The notes beneath the pieces were generated by a model, which was given only the letters and a program-made list of their open reading frames with translations, made no database searches and had not been told where the DNA came from. The position numbers were made by a program, and so were the translations under genes. A DNA stretch of 64,000 nt from Sipunculus nudus (lineage: Eukaryota > Annelida > Sipuncula > Golfingiida > Sipunculidae): assembly GCA_026874595.1 (NCBI GenBank), contig CM049310.1, positions 15,850,058 to 15,914,057 on the forward strand, written 5' to 3'. Positions 26,890 to 40,516 of this stretch are shown here, one piece after another. The stretch's first letter is position 1. Each line of letters opens with the position of its first letter.

Positions 26890-27875
26890 TAAGAGGGGGT
26901 AAAGGATGTGTCACGATAACCCATTTGACAGGCTGTATAAGACGATCGCCTGTTTATGGCTGCTAGTTTAGGGTGTGATACAGTTACAGACAGACAAGAG
27001 TTACATACGACCAGTGTAGAAGGGTGTGTAACACGATTACAAGTGTAAGAGCTTATATCGTGAGTACTGGTTTAAAAAAGTGTAAATAACGATCACCATT
27101 ATATGAAATTGTAACACTAGTACCAGGGTAAGATGGGGTATAACCAGTACAGTAACATTTGAGACGATGTTAACTGTTACCAGTATAATGATGTGACACG
27201 ATCGCCAGAGTCAGAGGGATGCATCATCGTGTTACCAGGGTATAGGGGGTGTAAGACGGTCACCATTGTAAGACTGTGAAAGCGATTACCAGAGTAAGAC
27301 CATTTCATCATTCCGTAAATGTGTAGATTGTATCACGATAACCGTGGTATAAAAGGGTGTAAGAAGATCAACATTGTAAGACTTTGTAAATCGAATACCA
27401 GAGTAAGACGAATGCATCATCGTGTAACAGTGTAGGGTGTATCTATAGATTACCCTGGTTTTAGAGGGTGTAAGACGATAACCATTGTAAGACTGTGTAA
27501 AGCGATTACCAGAACATGACGAATACATCATCGTGTAACAGTGTAGGGTGTATCACGATTACCATGGTATAAGAGGGTGTAAGACGATAGTCATTGTAAG
27601 ACTGTGTAAAACGATTACCAGAGTAAGACGGATGCATCATCGTGTAACAATGTAGGGTGTATCATGATTACTATAGAATAAGAGAGTGTATGACGATCAC
27701 CATTGTAATACTGTGTAAAGCGATTACCAGAGCAAGACGAATGCATCATCGTGTAACAGTGTAGGGTGTATCACGATTACCATGGTATAAGAGGGTGTAA
27801 GACGATCACCATTGTAAGAGTGTGTGAAGTGCTCGCCAGAGTAAGAGGGGTGCATCATCGTGTAACAGTAACAGT
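26890..27875. repeat. Hierarchical minisatellite, 110-bp unit built from 27-bp subunits
   Basis: The words ATGCATCATCGTG (about 27219, 27411, 27521, 27631, 27741, 27849) and GGGTGTAAGACG (about 27247, 27357, 27467, 27576, 27686, 27794) recur every 109-110 bp. Each unit divides into four related parts of 25-29 bp that start GTGTAA or GTGTAT and carry CGATTACCA or CGATCACCA. The left 300 bp is a more diverged version of the same pattern, so the array grew toward the right. Confidence 0.9.
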
Positions 27876-28364
27876 GCAGGAGTTACGGGTGTGCTTGAGT
27901 CCAAACTTGGACTATTGATCCCTTTTTCCCAGAATTGTATTCGATAGAACATGACTTGGTTTTGAATTCGATAATATCTTTAAAAAATCATCGAAAAGGC
28001 AATTTGTATGGCGACTGATATGTACAACAAGTTATCAGAATATAACAAAAAGTTAGAAATTAGTCATAGACTGACACATTTACATTAATGGATTGTTAGA
28101 TAGGTGTATATGTAATATAGAGCTATTATGGTATCAAAACATCTTTTTTTACGGTGGCAAATATGGCTTCTTCTCCTGATATCAAGACAGATGACGTGCC
28201 TAAATCAGACGTAAAATACCTGTATTCTCAAAATATTGGTTAAATATCTTACTGATTCTGCCCTAAATTTAATATATGATAATTCTTTTAATATCAGTTT
28301 GTCTGTATCTAGAATTATAACCATTAGTATGAAGAAATTGATTTATTTATACAGCTGTTTCAAA
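27876..28364. other. Non-coding, nothing recognised
   Basis: AT-rich sequence, no supported feature. Confidence 0.4.
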
Positions 28365-28720
28365 GTATTTGGTTCAAATTAAGTTGGAACCAATATCAAC
28401 AAACACATCTTCCTTTAAATCAAAGACATGGTTCGCTTACTGTGATTAATCACACTTTATCATATTGAGGGTGTGTTTGAATATGAAATTTTTTTGGGGG
28501 GTTCAAATTTTGCTGGAACAACACCAACAAACATCCTTTAAACAAATCACATTGTTTTCTAACTGTAATAACTTCTTTCTCCTTTGTTTGAAAAGAAGTG
28601 ACAAATTCAAAAGAAAACTTAATATTCCTTATGTTACAAAGACAAATGTACCCAGATAATATACCAGGACAGATGTCAGTTTGTTAACTTTAATGGTACT
28701 GTTTATCACATTGAGGCTGT
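28365..28720. repeat. Degenerate tandem duplication, about 130 bp
   Basis: GGTTCAAATT, TGGAAC, ACCAATATCAACAAACA or AACACCAACAAACA, CCTTTAAA and CTGTRATTAAT/CTGTAATAA recur at about 28372 and 28500. A third weak copy of the TTTATCACATTGAGG part is near 28700. Confidence 0.6.
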
Positions 28721-29695
28721 ATTAGAGATAGGCAGCGATTTGGAGATATATTTGAATGGAAATGAGTTGGAATGAAAACTCCATGTAAAGAAACACAAAT
28801 TGTTATTCTTATTCAAGGTTCACAGCTGGATCTCATTTAAAAGAAAACTAGCATAACATGTGTTTGTTTCGGACTCTGTCACTGAATGACTCTGACTGTA
28901 CGAAGGGGATTTAGGGCTAGGACGTTGGCTCTACATTTTGTGGTTTTTTGTTTGACTATCATCTTCGACGTTGATGTCCATGTTCTTTTGATTCGTCTGA
29001 TGTTTTATAATCGTGACTTTTTCTTGAGTAGTTCTTCTTGTAGTCGCATTGTAGCCGTGTTGAGGTCGTCTCAAGGTCGTGGTCATCCTTGATAATTTGT
29101 GACACAGTTTCACATCACGTATGACCACGAATTATGAGGACTTTTGCAAGATACTCCAGGAACCTGTTACGACTTCGCTACGACTTGTGACGACAAAACT
29201 TAATTTTTTAACATTTCAAAATAGCGCGACGAATTCTAAGTGCTCAAGACATTATTACGAACAATGCCGGATGTTCAAGAATCACCTACGACATCCCCAC
29301 GAATTCCCTACTCTTATGGTGTCAGTTCGTTGTGATTTGGGGCCATATTCGTGGAAGTGGGATGGGGGCTTTACTTTCTTATTATTCAGCACAAGTGCAT
29401 AATTTTGGCATCAATAAAATTGGAAGAACATAGGTTTCATAAAAGGTTTCGTGCTAAAGTAGTAAGAACTAAATAATATGTCTGAATATAACAAATATGT
29501 CTTTGGTATAAAGAGCACAGGCGCAGGGATTAACCTTTTAGGAAATATAAATTCAGAATTATAGGGTATCAATTCTCCAGAGCAAAACAGTAATTATATA
29601 CAGTAATGTCCTTCCAATTCTATTTGTGTCAAAATTATGCAACGTTGATACATAATAATTAGGTATTATTGTCCAAATGCTGGCGCAAAGTCCTT
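28721..29695. other. Non-coding, nothing firm
   Basis: The stretch 29150-29290 repeats TACGACTT/GACGAC words and may be a decayed repeat. No gene was recognised. Confidence 0.35.
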
Positions 29696-29835
29696 CCAGG
29701 TGATTTACAGGGTGTTTGCTCCCTTTATATGTTTGAAATCACCTTGAAACGGATAAAGAACACCTTAAAATGGCCAGCTAGTAGATCCATGAAAATACCC
29801 ATGGCCAACTGCCTCATATTTTAGGGGTAAGGGAT
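29696..29835 (+). repeat. Dispersed repeat fragment, partner of 30310-30400
   Basis: TTTACAGGGTGTTTGC, TTTATATGTTTGAAA and AAAGAACACC align in order with TTTCAGGGTGTTGCAGCA, TTTATATGTTTGGAAA and GAAGGACACC 600 bp downstream, in direct orientation. Confidence 0.5.
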
Positions 29836-31099
29836 GACATATATGCACATAGCTTTTTGTTGTTCTCATGTATATGATCACATTTTTTATCATTGAAATG
29901 GAAATCGTAGTACAAATCCAATGATAACAAGATCTTACAGATATCTTGAAATTTGCAAATACTATGAAGCAGAAGACACTGTGAAGACGGTATTTCTGAA
30001 AATATTTGACTTGCTTGTTCATGATTGATTATTGAATGTTGTTTTGCATAATTTGGATAACAAATGTTAAATATGCATATGCATTTGTGCTGAGAGATGT
30101 TTTAAACATATTCAGATCCAGGAATATGTCTTAATCCTAACATATCTCAGTTTTTTTCAGAACAATTAAGGGGTAGGGGTACGAAAGTGACCCAAGAATT
30201 TACACATACTTCTCTTTAAGGCCAAATTAGTTTATGGTCAATAAACCAATGGAAAGTCGCGCCAGAAAAAAAATATTCAAATTGGGTACGCGGTTAGTAA
30301 AAAAAGTTGATTTTCAGGGTGTTGCAGCATTTATATGTTTGGAAAGACCGAGATATGAGTGAAGGACACCACACGGAAGAAGAAAGTAGGGAGGTTGCGA
30401 AAATTCCCTAAGGGGGGGGGGGAGTTTTCACTTACTAGCACAAGGACTATGTATGGTGTTTCACTATTACCATGGTGTTACTGGCTTATAATCTGAGATT
30501 TGGAATGGGTTCTTTTCTTTCAGTGTAACTGCCCCGAGCATTTAGTGTCGTTTGTCGTTATCAGATGTCGCTAGTTTGAATACGGCCGTTATAATTTTAA
30601 AAAAATGATAAAAATTGAAACAAAATATCAAGACGGAGGCATGTCACCTCCACATTATCTCACTGATGAATATTTCCATCGTAAGTAACCTTTACACTAT
30701 CGATATCTGAAACAGAGTACAATAGACGGCCATATATTAAATATTCTGACGTTGGTGACTTTTAAAACTCGGAGGTTTGTTCAACATGACTCAGCTGTAA
30801 GCTCTATGGCATCTTGTAAAGCACGATAAGATTCGATAGATCTTGTGTTATGTCCTTGTTGTTGTTTGCTGATCGACCTTGGCGTTGACGACAGAAAATC
30901 AGTTCCTTTATAAACCTGGCGGTCCGTCTTTGTTCCCTCACGCCTGGTAGTTCTGTACTAACACAGTCATGATCGACACCCGACAAATGTCAATTAAGGC
31001 AACACGGCTTGGATCTAACCCCAAGTCACGGCTCTGGTTATTCTAATTTTAAATCAAACCGACCTCCAAACAGCCTGTGTCCTATCAGCAGCGGATCGG
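29836..31099. other. Non-coding with the second copy of the 29.7-kb repeat
   Basis: The second repeat copy is at about 30310-30400 and is followed by a G run near 30411-30421. No gene was recognised. Confidence 0.45.
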
Positions 31100-31142
31100 G
31101 GAGGGGTGGGGTGGGGGGTTCGGGTTGGGGGGGGGGGGGGGT
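31100..31142 (+). repeat. G-rich tract with G-quadruplex potential
   Basis: GGGGAGGGGTGGGGTGGGGGG followed by GGGTTGGGGG and a long G run: at least five G-runs of three or more with 1-4 nt loops. Confidence 0.85.
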
Positions 31143-32686
31143 TCTGGAACCTCTTTATTTTGTTTAACCCGGCGTAGTACTTTTTGAGAACTTAAGGGTT
31201 TAATACCCTATCCACTTTTTTCGGACATGAGGACCTCGTTTATGCTTCTCTTATTCGTCTTCCTGGGAACCCCCTTTACCAGAATCCTGGATGTGCCCTC
31301 GAAACGTACTCCGAACGGCTAGATGCTTGTCTCAGAACCGTGTTGTCTGTTCCACCGTGAGTTGCCAACTGAATTAAATGTCTCGGTAAACACTATATCT
31401 TTGAATGGAATGAAAAATAAGTATAATAAATAGTGTTTCTATCAACAAAAAGCTTAACATTCCCTGTGAAAAGAAGTTTCCATATTTTAATTGATAACCG
31501 TTATCGTCTAATCAGAACGTAAGCTGTTATCACTTTAGCTAACTCTCCTCGCTGGAAGCACTTAATTAAGAATCCATCTGATAATCACTTTATTGTAAAG
31601 ATCCGTTAATAAATATTACTTTTAACCTACCATCTAGCAGAGTAATGAACATAATGGTGTACGTGTCGATAAATCTCTCTCGCTCTCTCTCTTTACTTTT
31701 TTATTATGTTAAGAAATTTGTAATAAATAATGTTAATATAAATAAATAAAAGTAGTAGCCAAGCAGTCAGAAACCACAACCTCCCCGGGGTTCTAATTAA
31801 ACTTTGTTGGGTACATAGCTACTTGCACTTTCGTAACTGATCAACAACTCCATCACAGACCATGCACCTCTATAATAAGGATCTCTCTGATACCAATGAA
31901 TGGCAGTGACACTCAGCCCGGAGAGAGAAATAGCAATATGTTACAATGGTAATGAAAAATTTAAAAACACCTGTAAAATCTTAATGGATAGTTCCTTGTG
32001 TTTTATCCTATAACCCTCCTCGCCCCCTGGCGCATGCAGAAAATGAGTTATTCTATGTATCCATGATTAGGAGCAAAACTAAAAGTTAGTATTATAAATA
32101 AAATATCCCTCATTTTTCTTGTTTATCTACCACGCTTATTTCATGAATAAATAACAATTTAAATAAAAATAAATCTTGAAGTATCTTGCTAATTCTGATT
32201 AATTAGGAAGCCTGTAAAAACATTTTGACAACTAGATGACACATTTCATACTCATTTTATTCTCCTTCCTCAAAGAATTCAATTATTATGAAATTAAATA
32301 TGATGTTTTTGAAAAGAGGAAAATTACTATCATTCGCAGAGAGCAGATCAATATTTGTAGCGCCACATATAGCTCAAAATCACGAAGCAGATACCTGATC
32401 AATTTTTCTTTGACATTTTGTGTTGAAGGATTCAGCCATTTCTCAATTATTTAGTAACAGACCTTAAATCATGAATGCAAACACATCAAATTGTCCAATT
32501 TGGCGATTGACAAGATTTGAAGTTTCGTAAGAAGGCCATCTTGAATATAATTTGTCTGAATTTATATTCATTTTATTCCCCTTCCACCAAGGAATTGTAA
32601 ACTTCGGTATGAAAGCCAATATTTTAATACTTTATGATTATCAGAAAAAGCTAAAAAATACCACAGAAAATAGGTCGACATGGATT

Positions 32687-32689
<3 letters not shown>
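31143..32689. other. Non-coding, nothing recognised
   Basis: AT-rich sequence with short unsupported ORFs. Confidence 0.4.

Positions 32690-32723
<34 letters not shown>
32690..32723. repeat. (AT)n microsatellite
   Basis: About 34 bp of AT. Confidence 0.93.
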
Positions 32724-32727
<4 letters not shown>

Positions 32728-33807
32728 ACATGCTTAATTGATGATTATAATTGTAAGCATGGCATACAAAAGTTATGCTTAAGTTTAATACTTTCAGGCT
32801 AGGACCCAAGCAATGAAGTGAATACATAATTTTGGAAATTTCGTTGGTAGGCTTTCCCAACCCAGATAATGTGGGCTCCGCAAAAGCGTTTGATAATGTT
32901 TATATTACCAAATATTTGTATCTTTTGGTTAACAGAATGTCAAATCTTATTTTTACATCACATATACTTACGATGCGCACATTCACCGGATGGTCAAACG
33001 AGGAGATTCCAACAACACGTTGGAAAAATTAACAACTTGTTCATACTATCAAGCATACCCCAAGCAGATGGAAGCTGAAATCGGTAATATTCAGATTAGC
33101 TTGTTCCAGAGAAATAAATATCATATAAATATGTATATGACCCTCGTATACCAGTCTCATATATATAAATGTTTTAAACACATTATGCGGACCATATACC
33201 ATCTACGTAAGAAAACGATTAGGTTTGAAGTTGATCTATGCCGTGGCGGAGTATGCGTTCATGAGTGCTCTCAGTCTTCTCTCAGTGTCCACCAACGAGT
33301 TGCCCTTCTTGCATATTTGGTTTCTATATCTCTCGTTTTGCATCCTAAGGAACGATGTGTCCTTAGTCTGGGAATTTTTCTGTGTCCCTAAGACCTGATG
33401 GTTTGGCAGATGTGTCCAGCTCATCAGGGTAACGTGCAGTGATCAGCACAGACAGAGTGCTGATGGCCCCTCTGCTGTCACTTTACTGACCGTGTTCCCC
33501 ATCTCATTTGTGAGGCACGCAACCTCCTGGAGCCGAAACAGTTCATAATGAATAAGACTGTAAGTGTATACCTGAAACATAGCATGTGTGTATACACATA
33601 CTCGTCGACAAGTCACATGTTGCTACTTGGTGTAGTAGTCAGCAGTCTGCTTACAAAATAACAAATAACGAACCAGTGTATATCACCCAGAAGCTCTAAC
33701 CGGAAACACTCAAATTACTTTTTTAAATATTTTCGAAATACTTATGTGTGCTCACGAGATAATTATCACAGATAATCAGATAGTATCATTGCGCACTTAA
33801 TAAATGT

Positions 33808-33814
<7 letters not shown>
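32724..33814. other. Non-coding, nothing recognised
   Basis: The plus ORF at 32990-33391 (133 codons) has no recognisable domain and shares the strand with two overlapping frames; not supported. Confidence 0.4.

Positions 33815-33888
<74 letters not shown>
33815..33888. repeat. (AT)n-(GA)n compound microsatellite
   Basis: AT to 33840, then about 48 bp of GA with one A insertion; same arrangement as 8664-8748 and 26500-26563. Confidence 0.95.
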
Positions 33889-33889
<1 letters not shown>

Positions 33890-35473
33890 ATCACAAAATA
33901 TTAATTGGTGTACATGCACGAAATATATTGAAATAATTAAGATTACGTTACACAAAAGGGCAAATAAATAAAGATGGATGCCCTGTGACTTCAACGTTTT
34001 GAGCTTATATGGTATATAGTTTTCAGAAATGCACAAATACGGTTCTGTTTAAAATTGTGGTCTCTGTGCTGATAATACTCGTTATCTAGGATCTAGGACA
34101 GGGTACGTTTCTTTGGTTCAAATTCCTTTATTTTGTTTGTTGGCGTATAAAAGGCTTTAAGTTTTATGAGAAGGTCCATCAAGGTCAAAAGGTTAGGCTC
34201 CGATTTCCAGCTAGAGGGAGAAGACAACTTATCGACTGGAGACAATTTAAAAGTTAGGTATGGCATGGAAATATTTGTCTTAGTTTTAGGGATTTCATTT
34301 CTTAGTCTCCACTGAATGGTCTGCTGCATATAACTTCCGGGAAAACCGGCATAACTAGGACAATGACTTTTTTTGCTTCACCTTCAGCCAGAATAAATTG
34401 CCTTCTCCTGCAATTAATATTTTGTGAATAATTGTAGCAAGAAAGGCAATTATTGTAAAGCAATGATTTTATGGGTATCTTCTCTGGTGGTTTCATGCTT
34501 TTAGGTCTAGATATGAACATTTCCGTATTATAACAGATTTTCACTTCTGCCTGAGATTAACTTTTGATGATCTGATCCTCAATTAAATTTGCATATTGAC
34601 TATTTTAAAGAGTGGAGGTCCTAAATGCAAGCATTTTGAGTAGGAATTTATTGCTATTCGATCAGTGCATCGCAAGTTGTATGCTATAATAGTTTATATT
34701 CCCCTACCCCTAAATTGCATGCCGGGGTCATTTTCTCGGTCTACCCTCACTTTTGTTATAACTATTGGTCTAGTTTATCAGTACAAAGAGTCTTTTCGGG
34801 AACATTTCGTACACGCATTAACCCCCTCAGGTGAACCATTAATTATCTCTTTGATTTTTAATATGTTGGAATAAGAGTAAAAAATAAATATATAAAAAAT
34901 AAAGTCAACTGACGTGCTAAAGAGACGTTTAGTATTTTATCTTTGCCCTGTCACGGCCTTACGTGTCCTTTCTCTCAGCCTGCATACGTTGATCCTGTGG
35001 CCAACCAAAACAGCCTCGTCAAAAGGATATTTTAACACCCTTGGCTGTGGTTTAGACCCTCTTGACAGCCCTGAAGGTGTTGATGAGACAACCCTATGTT
35101 TTCAATGCAACTGGCATGGTCAACTTGCATGCGACAGAGGCTGTAATAAAAGACCTTTTCCACCTCACTGGTGACATCTGTTTGCTATGACTGACAATAA
35201 ATGTTCGGGTCGGTTATGTCGACAAAGGAGGATCTACTTGTTACATGTATGATAAAAGTAATATAATGCTATCCGTCTCAGATGCGAAGTTCTTGTCCGA
35301 TTCTTTACATGGTAACGAAGTCACCATTTTTGATAACTAGACTCAGCAGACGAATGTTACACGCAGGACCCATGTTCGTGGAAGTATTCATTTACGCACG
35401 CAATCTCCAACTTTTATATTCAACCTTGACTGAACGCTTCAAGGACTATGCAAGAGCCCATCAGGTTTGTTGA
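33889..35473. other. Non-coding, nothing recognised
   Basis: Moderately AT-rich, with no motif-bearing ORF or repeat that I can support. Confidence 0.4.
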
Positions 35474-38400
35474 AAACCTCTCACGTTCTTGACCATCTTC
35501 TATCACCTTCTTGAACACCTTCTATTACGTTCATGACCACCTCCTATTACGTTCTTGACCACCTTCGATCGACTTCCTGACCACCTTCTATCACTTTCGT
35601 GATCACCTTCTATAAAGTTTTTGACCACCTATTACATTCTTGACCACTTTTTATCACGTTCTTGACAACCACCTCACCTTCTTGGCCACCTTCTATTAAG
35701 TTCTTGGTCATCTTCCATTAATTTTATCACGTTCCTGACCACATTCTTCCACTTTCTTGTGCACCTTTAATCACGTTACTGGCCACTTTCTACCACGTCC
35801 CTGGCCACCTTCTATCACGTTCTTGACCACCTTCTGTCACGTTCTCACTACCTTCCTTTACGTTCTTGACCACCTTCTATCACGTTCTTGACCACCTTCT
35901 GTAACGTTCTCATTACCTTCTATCACGTTCTTGAACACCTTCTTTCACGTTCTTGACCACCTTCTATCACGTTATTGACCACCCTGTCACGTTCTCACTA
36001 CCTTTTTTCACGTTCTTGACCACTTGCTATCACGTTCTTGACCACCTTCTATCACGTTCTTGACCACCTTCTGTCATTTTCTTGACTACCTTCTATCACA
36101 TTCTTGACCACCTTCTGTCATTTTCTTGACTACTTCTATCACGTTCTTGACCACCTTCTATCACGTTCTTGACCACCTTCTGTCATGTTCTCACTACCTT
36201 CTTTCACGTTCTTGACCACCTTCTATCACGTTCTTGACCACTTTCTGTAACGTTCTCATTACCTTCTATCACGTTCTTGAACACCTTCTTTCACGTTCTT
36301 GACCACCTTCTTTTACGTTCTTGACCACCTTCTATCACGTTCGCACTACCTTCTATCACGTTCTTGACCACCTTCTATTACGTTCTTGACCACCTTCTAT
36401 CACGTTCTTGACCACCTTCTATCACGTTCTCACTAACTTCTATCACGTTCTTGACCACTTTCTATCACGTTCTTGACCACTTTCTATCACATTCTCATTT
36501 CCTTCTATCACGTTCTTGACCACCTTCTATCACGTTCTTGACACCCTTCTATCACGTTCTTGACCAACTCCTATCACGTTCTTGACCACCTTCTATCACG
36601 TTCTTGACCACCTTCTATCACGTTCTTGACTACCTTTCATCATTTTCTTGACCACCTTCTAACACTTTCTTGACCAACTATCATTTTCTTGACCACCTTC
36701 TGTCACGTTCTTGACTACCTTCTATCACGTGCTTGACCACCTACCTTTTTTTTACCAACTTGTGTCACGTTCTTGACTACCTTCTATCACTTTCCTGACT
36801 ACCTTCTATCACGTTCTTGACCAACTCCTATCACGTTCTTGACCACCTTCTATCACGTTCTTGACCATCTCCTATCACGTTCTTGACTACCTTTCATCAC
36901 GTTCTTGACCACCTTCTAACACTTTCTTGACCAACTATCATTTTCTTGACCACCTTCTGTCACGTTCTTGACTACCTTCTATCACGTGCTTGACCACCTA
37001 CCTTTTTTTTACCAACTTGTGTCACGTTCTTGACTACCTTCTATCACTTTCCTGACTACCTTCTATCACGTTCTTGACCACCTTCTGTTATTTTCTTGAC
37101 TACCTTCTATCACATTCTTGACCACCTTCTGTCATTTTCTTGACTACTTTCTATCACGTTCTTGGCCACCTTCTATCACGTTCTTGACCACCTTCTGTCA
37201 CGTTCTCACTACCTTCTTTCACGTTCTTGACCACCTTCTATCACGTTCTTGACCACCTTCTATCACGTTCTCACTACCTTCTACCCCGTTCTTGAACACC
37301 TTCTTTCACGTTCTTGACCACCTTCTTTTACGTTATTGACCACCTTCTATCACGTTCTTGACCACCTTCTTTTACGTTCTTGACCACCATCTATCACGTT
37401 CGCACTATCTTCTATCACGTTCTTGGCCACCTTCTATTACGTTCTTGACTACCTTCTATCACGTTCTTGAACACCTTCTATCACGTTCTTGACCACCTTT
37501 TATCACGTTCTTGACCACCTTCTATCACGTTCTCACTACCTTCAACCACGTTCTTTAACACCTTCTTTCACATTCTTGACCACCTTCTTTTACGTTCTTG
37601 ACCACCTTCTATCACGTTCGCACTATCTTCTATCACGTTCTTGACCACCACTTCTTTTACGTTCTTAACCACCTTCTATCACGTTCGCACTATCTTCTAT
37701 CACGTTCTCACTACCTTCTATTACGTTCTCACCACCTTCTATCACGTTCTTGACCACCTTCTATCACGTTCTCACTAACTTCTATCACGTTCTTGACCAT
37801 TTTCTATCACGTTCTTGACCACTTTCTATCACATTCTCATTTCCTTCTATCACGTTCTTGACCACCTTCTATCACGTTCTTGACCACCTTCTATCACGTT
37901 CTTGGCCAACTCCTATCACGTTCTTGACCACCTTCTATCACGTTCTTGACCATCTCCTATCACGTTCTTGACTACCTTTCATCATGTTCTTGACCACCTT
38001 CTAACACTTTCTTGATCAACTATCATTTTCTTGACCACCTTCTGTCACGTTCTTGACTACCTTCTATCACGTGCTTGACCACCTACCTTTTTTTTACTAA
38101 CTTGTGTCACGTTCTTGACTACCTTCTATCACTTTCCTGACTACCTTCTATCACGTTCTTGACCAACTCCTATCACGTTCTTGACCACCTTCTATCACGT
38201 TCTTGACCATCTCCTATCACGTTCTTGACTACCTTTCATCACGTTCTTGACCACATTCTAACACTTTCTTGACCAACTATCATTTTCTTGACCACCTTCT
38301 GTCACGTTCTTGACTACCTTCTATCACGTGCTTGACCACCTACCTTTTTTTTACCAACTTGTGTCACGTTCTTGACTGCCTTCTATCACTTTCCTGACTA

Positions 38401-40516
38401 CCTTCTATCACGTTCTTGACCACCTTCTGTCATTTTCTTGACTACCTTCTATCACATTCTTGACCACCTTCTGTCATTTTCTTGACTACTTTCTATCACG
38501 TTCTTGGCCACCTTCTATCACGTTCTTGACCACCTTCTGTCACGTTCTCACTACCTTCTTTCACGTTCTTGACCACCTTCTATCACGTTCTTGACCACCT
38601 TCTATGACGTTCTCACTACCTTCTATCACGTTCTTGAACACCTTCTTTCACGTTCTTGACCACCTTCTTTTACGTTCTTGACCACCTTCTATCACGTTCG
38701 CACTATCTTCTATCACGTTCTTGACCACCTTCTTTTACGTTCTTGACCACCATCTATCACGTTCGCACTATCTTCTATCACGTTCTTGGCCACCTTCTAT
38801 TACGTTCTTGACTACCTTCTATCACGTTCTTGAACACCTTCTATCACGTTCTTGACCACCTTCTATCACGTTCTTGACCACCTTCTATCACGTTCTCACT
38901 ACCTTCTACCACGTTCTTGAACACCTTCTTTCACGTTCTTGACCACCTTCTATCACGTTCGCACTATCTTCTATCACGTTCTTGACCACCTTCTTTTACG
39001 TTCTTGACCACCTTCTATCACGTTCGCACTATCTTCTATCACGTTCTCACTACCTTCTATTACGTTCTCACCACCTTCTATCACGTTCTTGACCACCTTC
39101 TATCACGTACTTGACCACTTTCTATCACATTCTCATTTCCTTCTATCACGTTCTTGACCACCTTCTATCACGTTCTTGACCACCTTCTATCACGTTCTTG
39201 ACTAAATCCTATCACGTTCTTGACCACCTTCTATCACGTTCTTGACCACTTTCTATCACATTCTCATTTCCTTCTATCACGTTCTTGACCACCTTCTATC
39301 ACGTTCTTGACCACCTTCTATCACGTTCTTGACCAAATCCTATCACGTTCTTGACCACTTTCTATCATGTTCTTGACCATCTCCTATCACGTTCTTGACT
39401 ACCTTTCATCACGTTCTTGACCACCTTCTAACACTTTCTTGACCAACTATCATTTTCTTGACCACCTTCTGTCACGTTCTTGACTACCTTCTATCACTTT
39501 CCTGACTACCTTCTATCACGTTCTTGACCACCTTCTGTCATTTTCTTGACTACCTTCTATCACATTCTTGACCACCTTCTGTCATTTTCTTGACTACTTT
39601 CTATCACGTTCTTGGCCACCTTCTATCACGTTCTTGACCACCTTCTGTCACGTTCTCACTACCTTCTTTCACGTTCTTGACCACCTTCTATCACGTTCTT
39701 GACCACCTTCTATCACGTTCTCACTACCTTCTACCACGTTCTTGAATACCTTCTTTCACGTTCTTGACCATCTTCTTTTACGTTCTTGACCACTTTCTGT
39801 AACGTTCGCACTATCTTCTATCACGTTCTTGGCCACCTTCTATTACGTTCTTGACCACCTTCTATCACGTTCTTGACCACCTTCTATCACGTTCTTGACC
39901 AACTTCTATCACGACTGACCACCTTCTATTACATTCTCACTACCTTCTATCACATTCTCACTACCTTCTATCACGTTCTCACTACCTTCTATTACGTTCT
40001 CACCACCTTCTATCACGTTCTTGACCACCTTCTATCACGTTCTTGACCACTTCTATCACGTTCTTGACCACCTTCTATCACGTTCTTGACCAACTCCTAT
40101 CACGTTCTTGACTACCTTTTATCACGTTCTTGACCACATTCTATCACTTTCTTGACCAACTATCATTTTCTTGACCACCTTTCTGTCACGTTCTTGACTA
40201 TCTTCTATCTCGTGCTTGACCACCTTCCATGATTTCTTTACCTACTTGTGTCACGTTCTTGACTACCTTCTATCACTTTCCTGACTACCTCCTATCACGT
40301 GCTTGACCACCTTCTATCATTTTCTTGACCAACTTCTGGTACGTACTCGATCACCTTCTATCACGTTCTTGACCATCTTTATCATGTCCTTGACCACCTT
40401 CGGTCACGTTCTCGACTACCGTCTATCACTTTTTTTACTTCCTTCTATAACGTTTGTAACCACCTATCATTTTCTTGACCACCTTTTGTCACGTTCTTGA
40501 CACGCCTTCTTGACCT
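35474..40516. repeat. 5-kb satellite array, 22-bp unit with higher-order structure
   Basis: About 230 copies of a 22-bp unit, consensus TTCTATCACGTTCTTGACCA plus CC. Frequent variants are CTCACTACC for CTTGACCACC, TTTTACG for TATCACG, and GTCATTTTC. Every unit carries a TGA on the plus strand and TGA/TAG on the minus strand. Because 22 is not a multiple of 3, all six frames close within 66 bp, which explains the lack of any ORF here. A rare variant (GTGCTTGACCACCTACC then T8) occurs at about 36730, 36987, 38071 and 38328: spacing is 257 bp within a pair and 1341 bp between pairs, a higher-order repeat. A further round near 39.5 kb is shorter, about 1108 bp. Confidence 0.97.

Noticed and set aside
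35474-40516. CRISPR-like regular repeat
   Set aside because: The units are directly adjacent with no unique spacers, and the genome is eukaryotic; it is a satellite.
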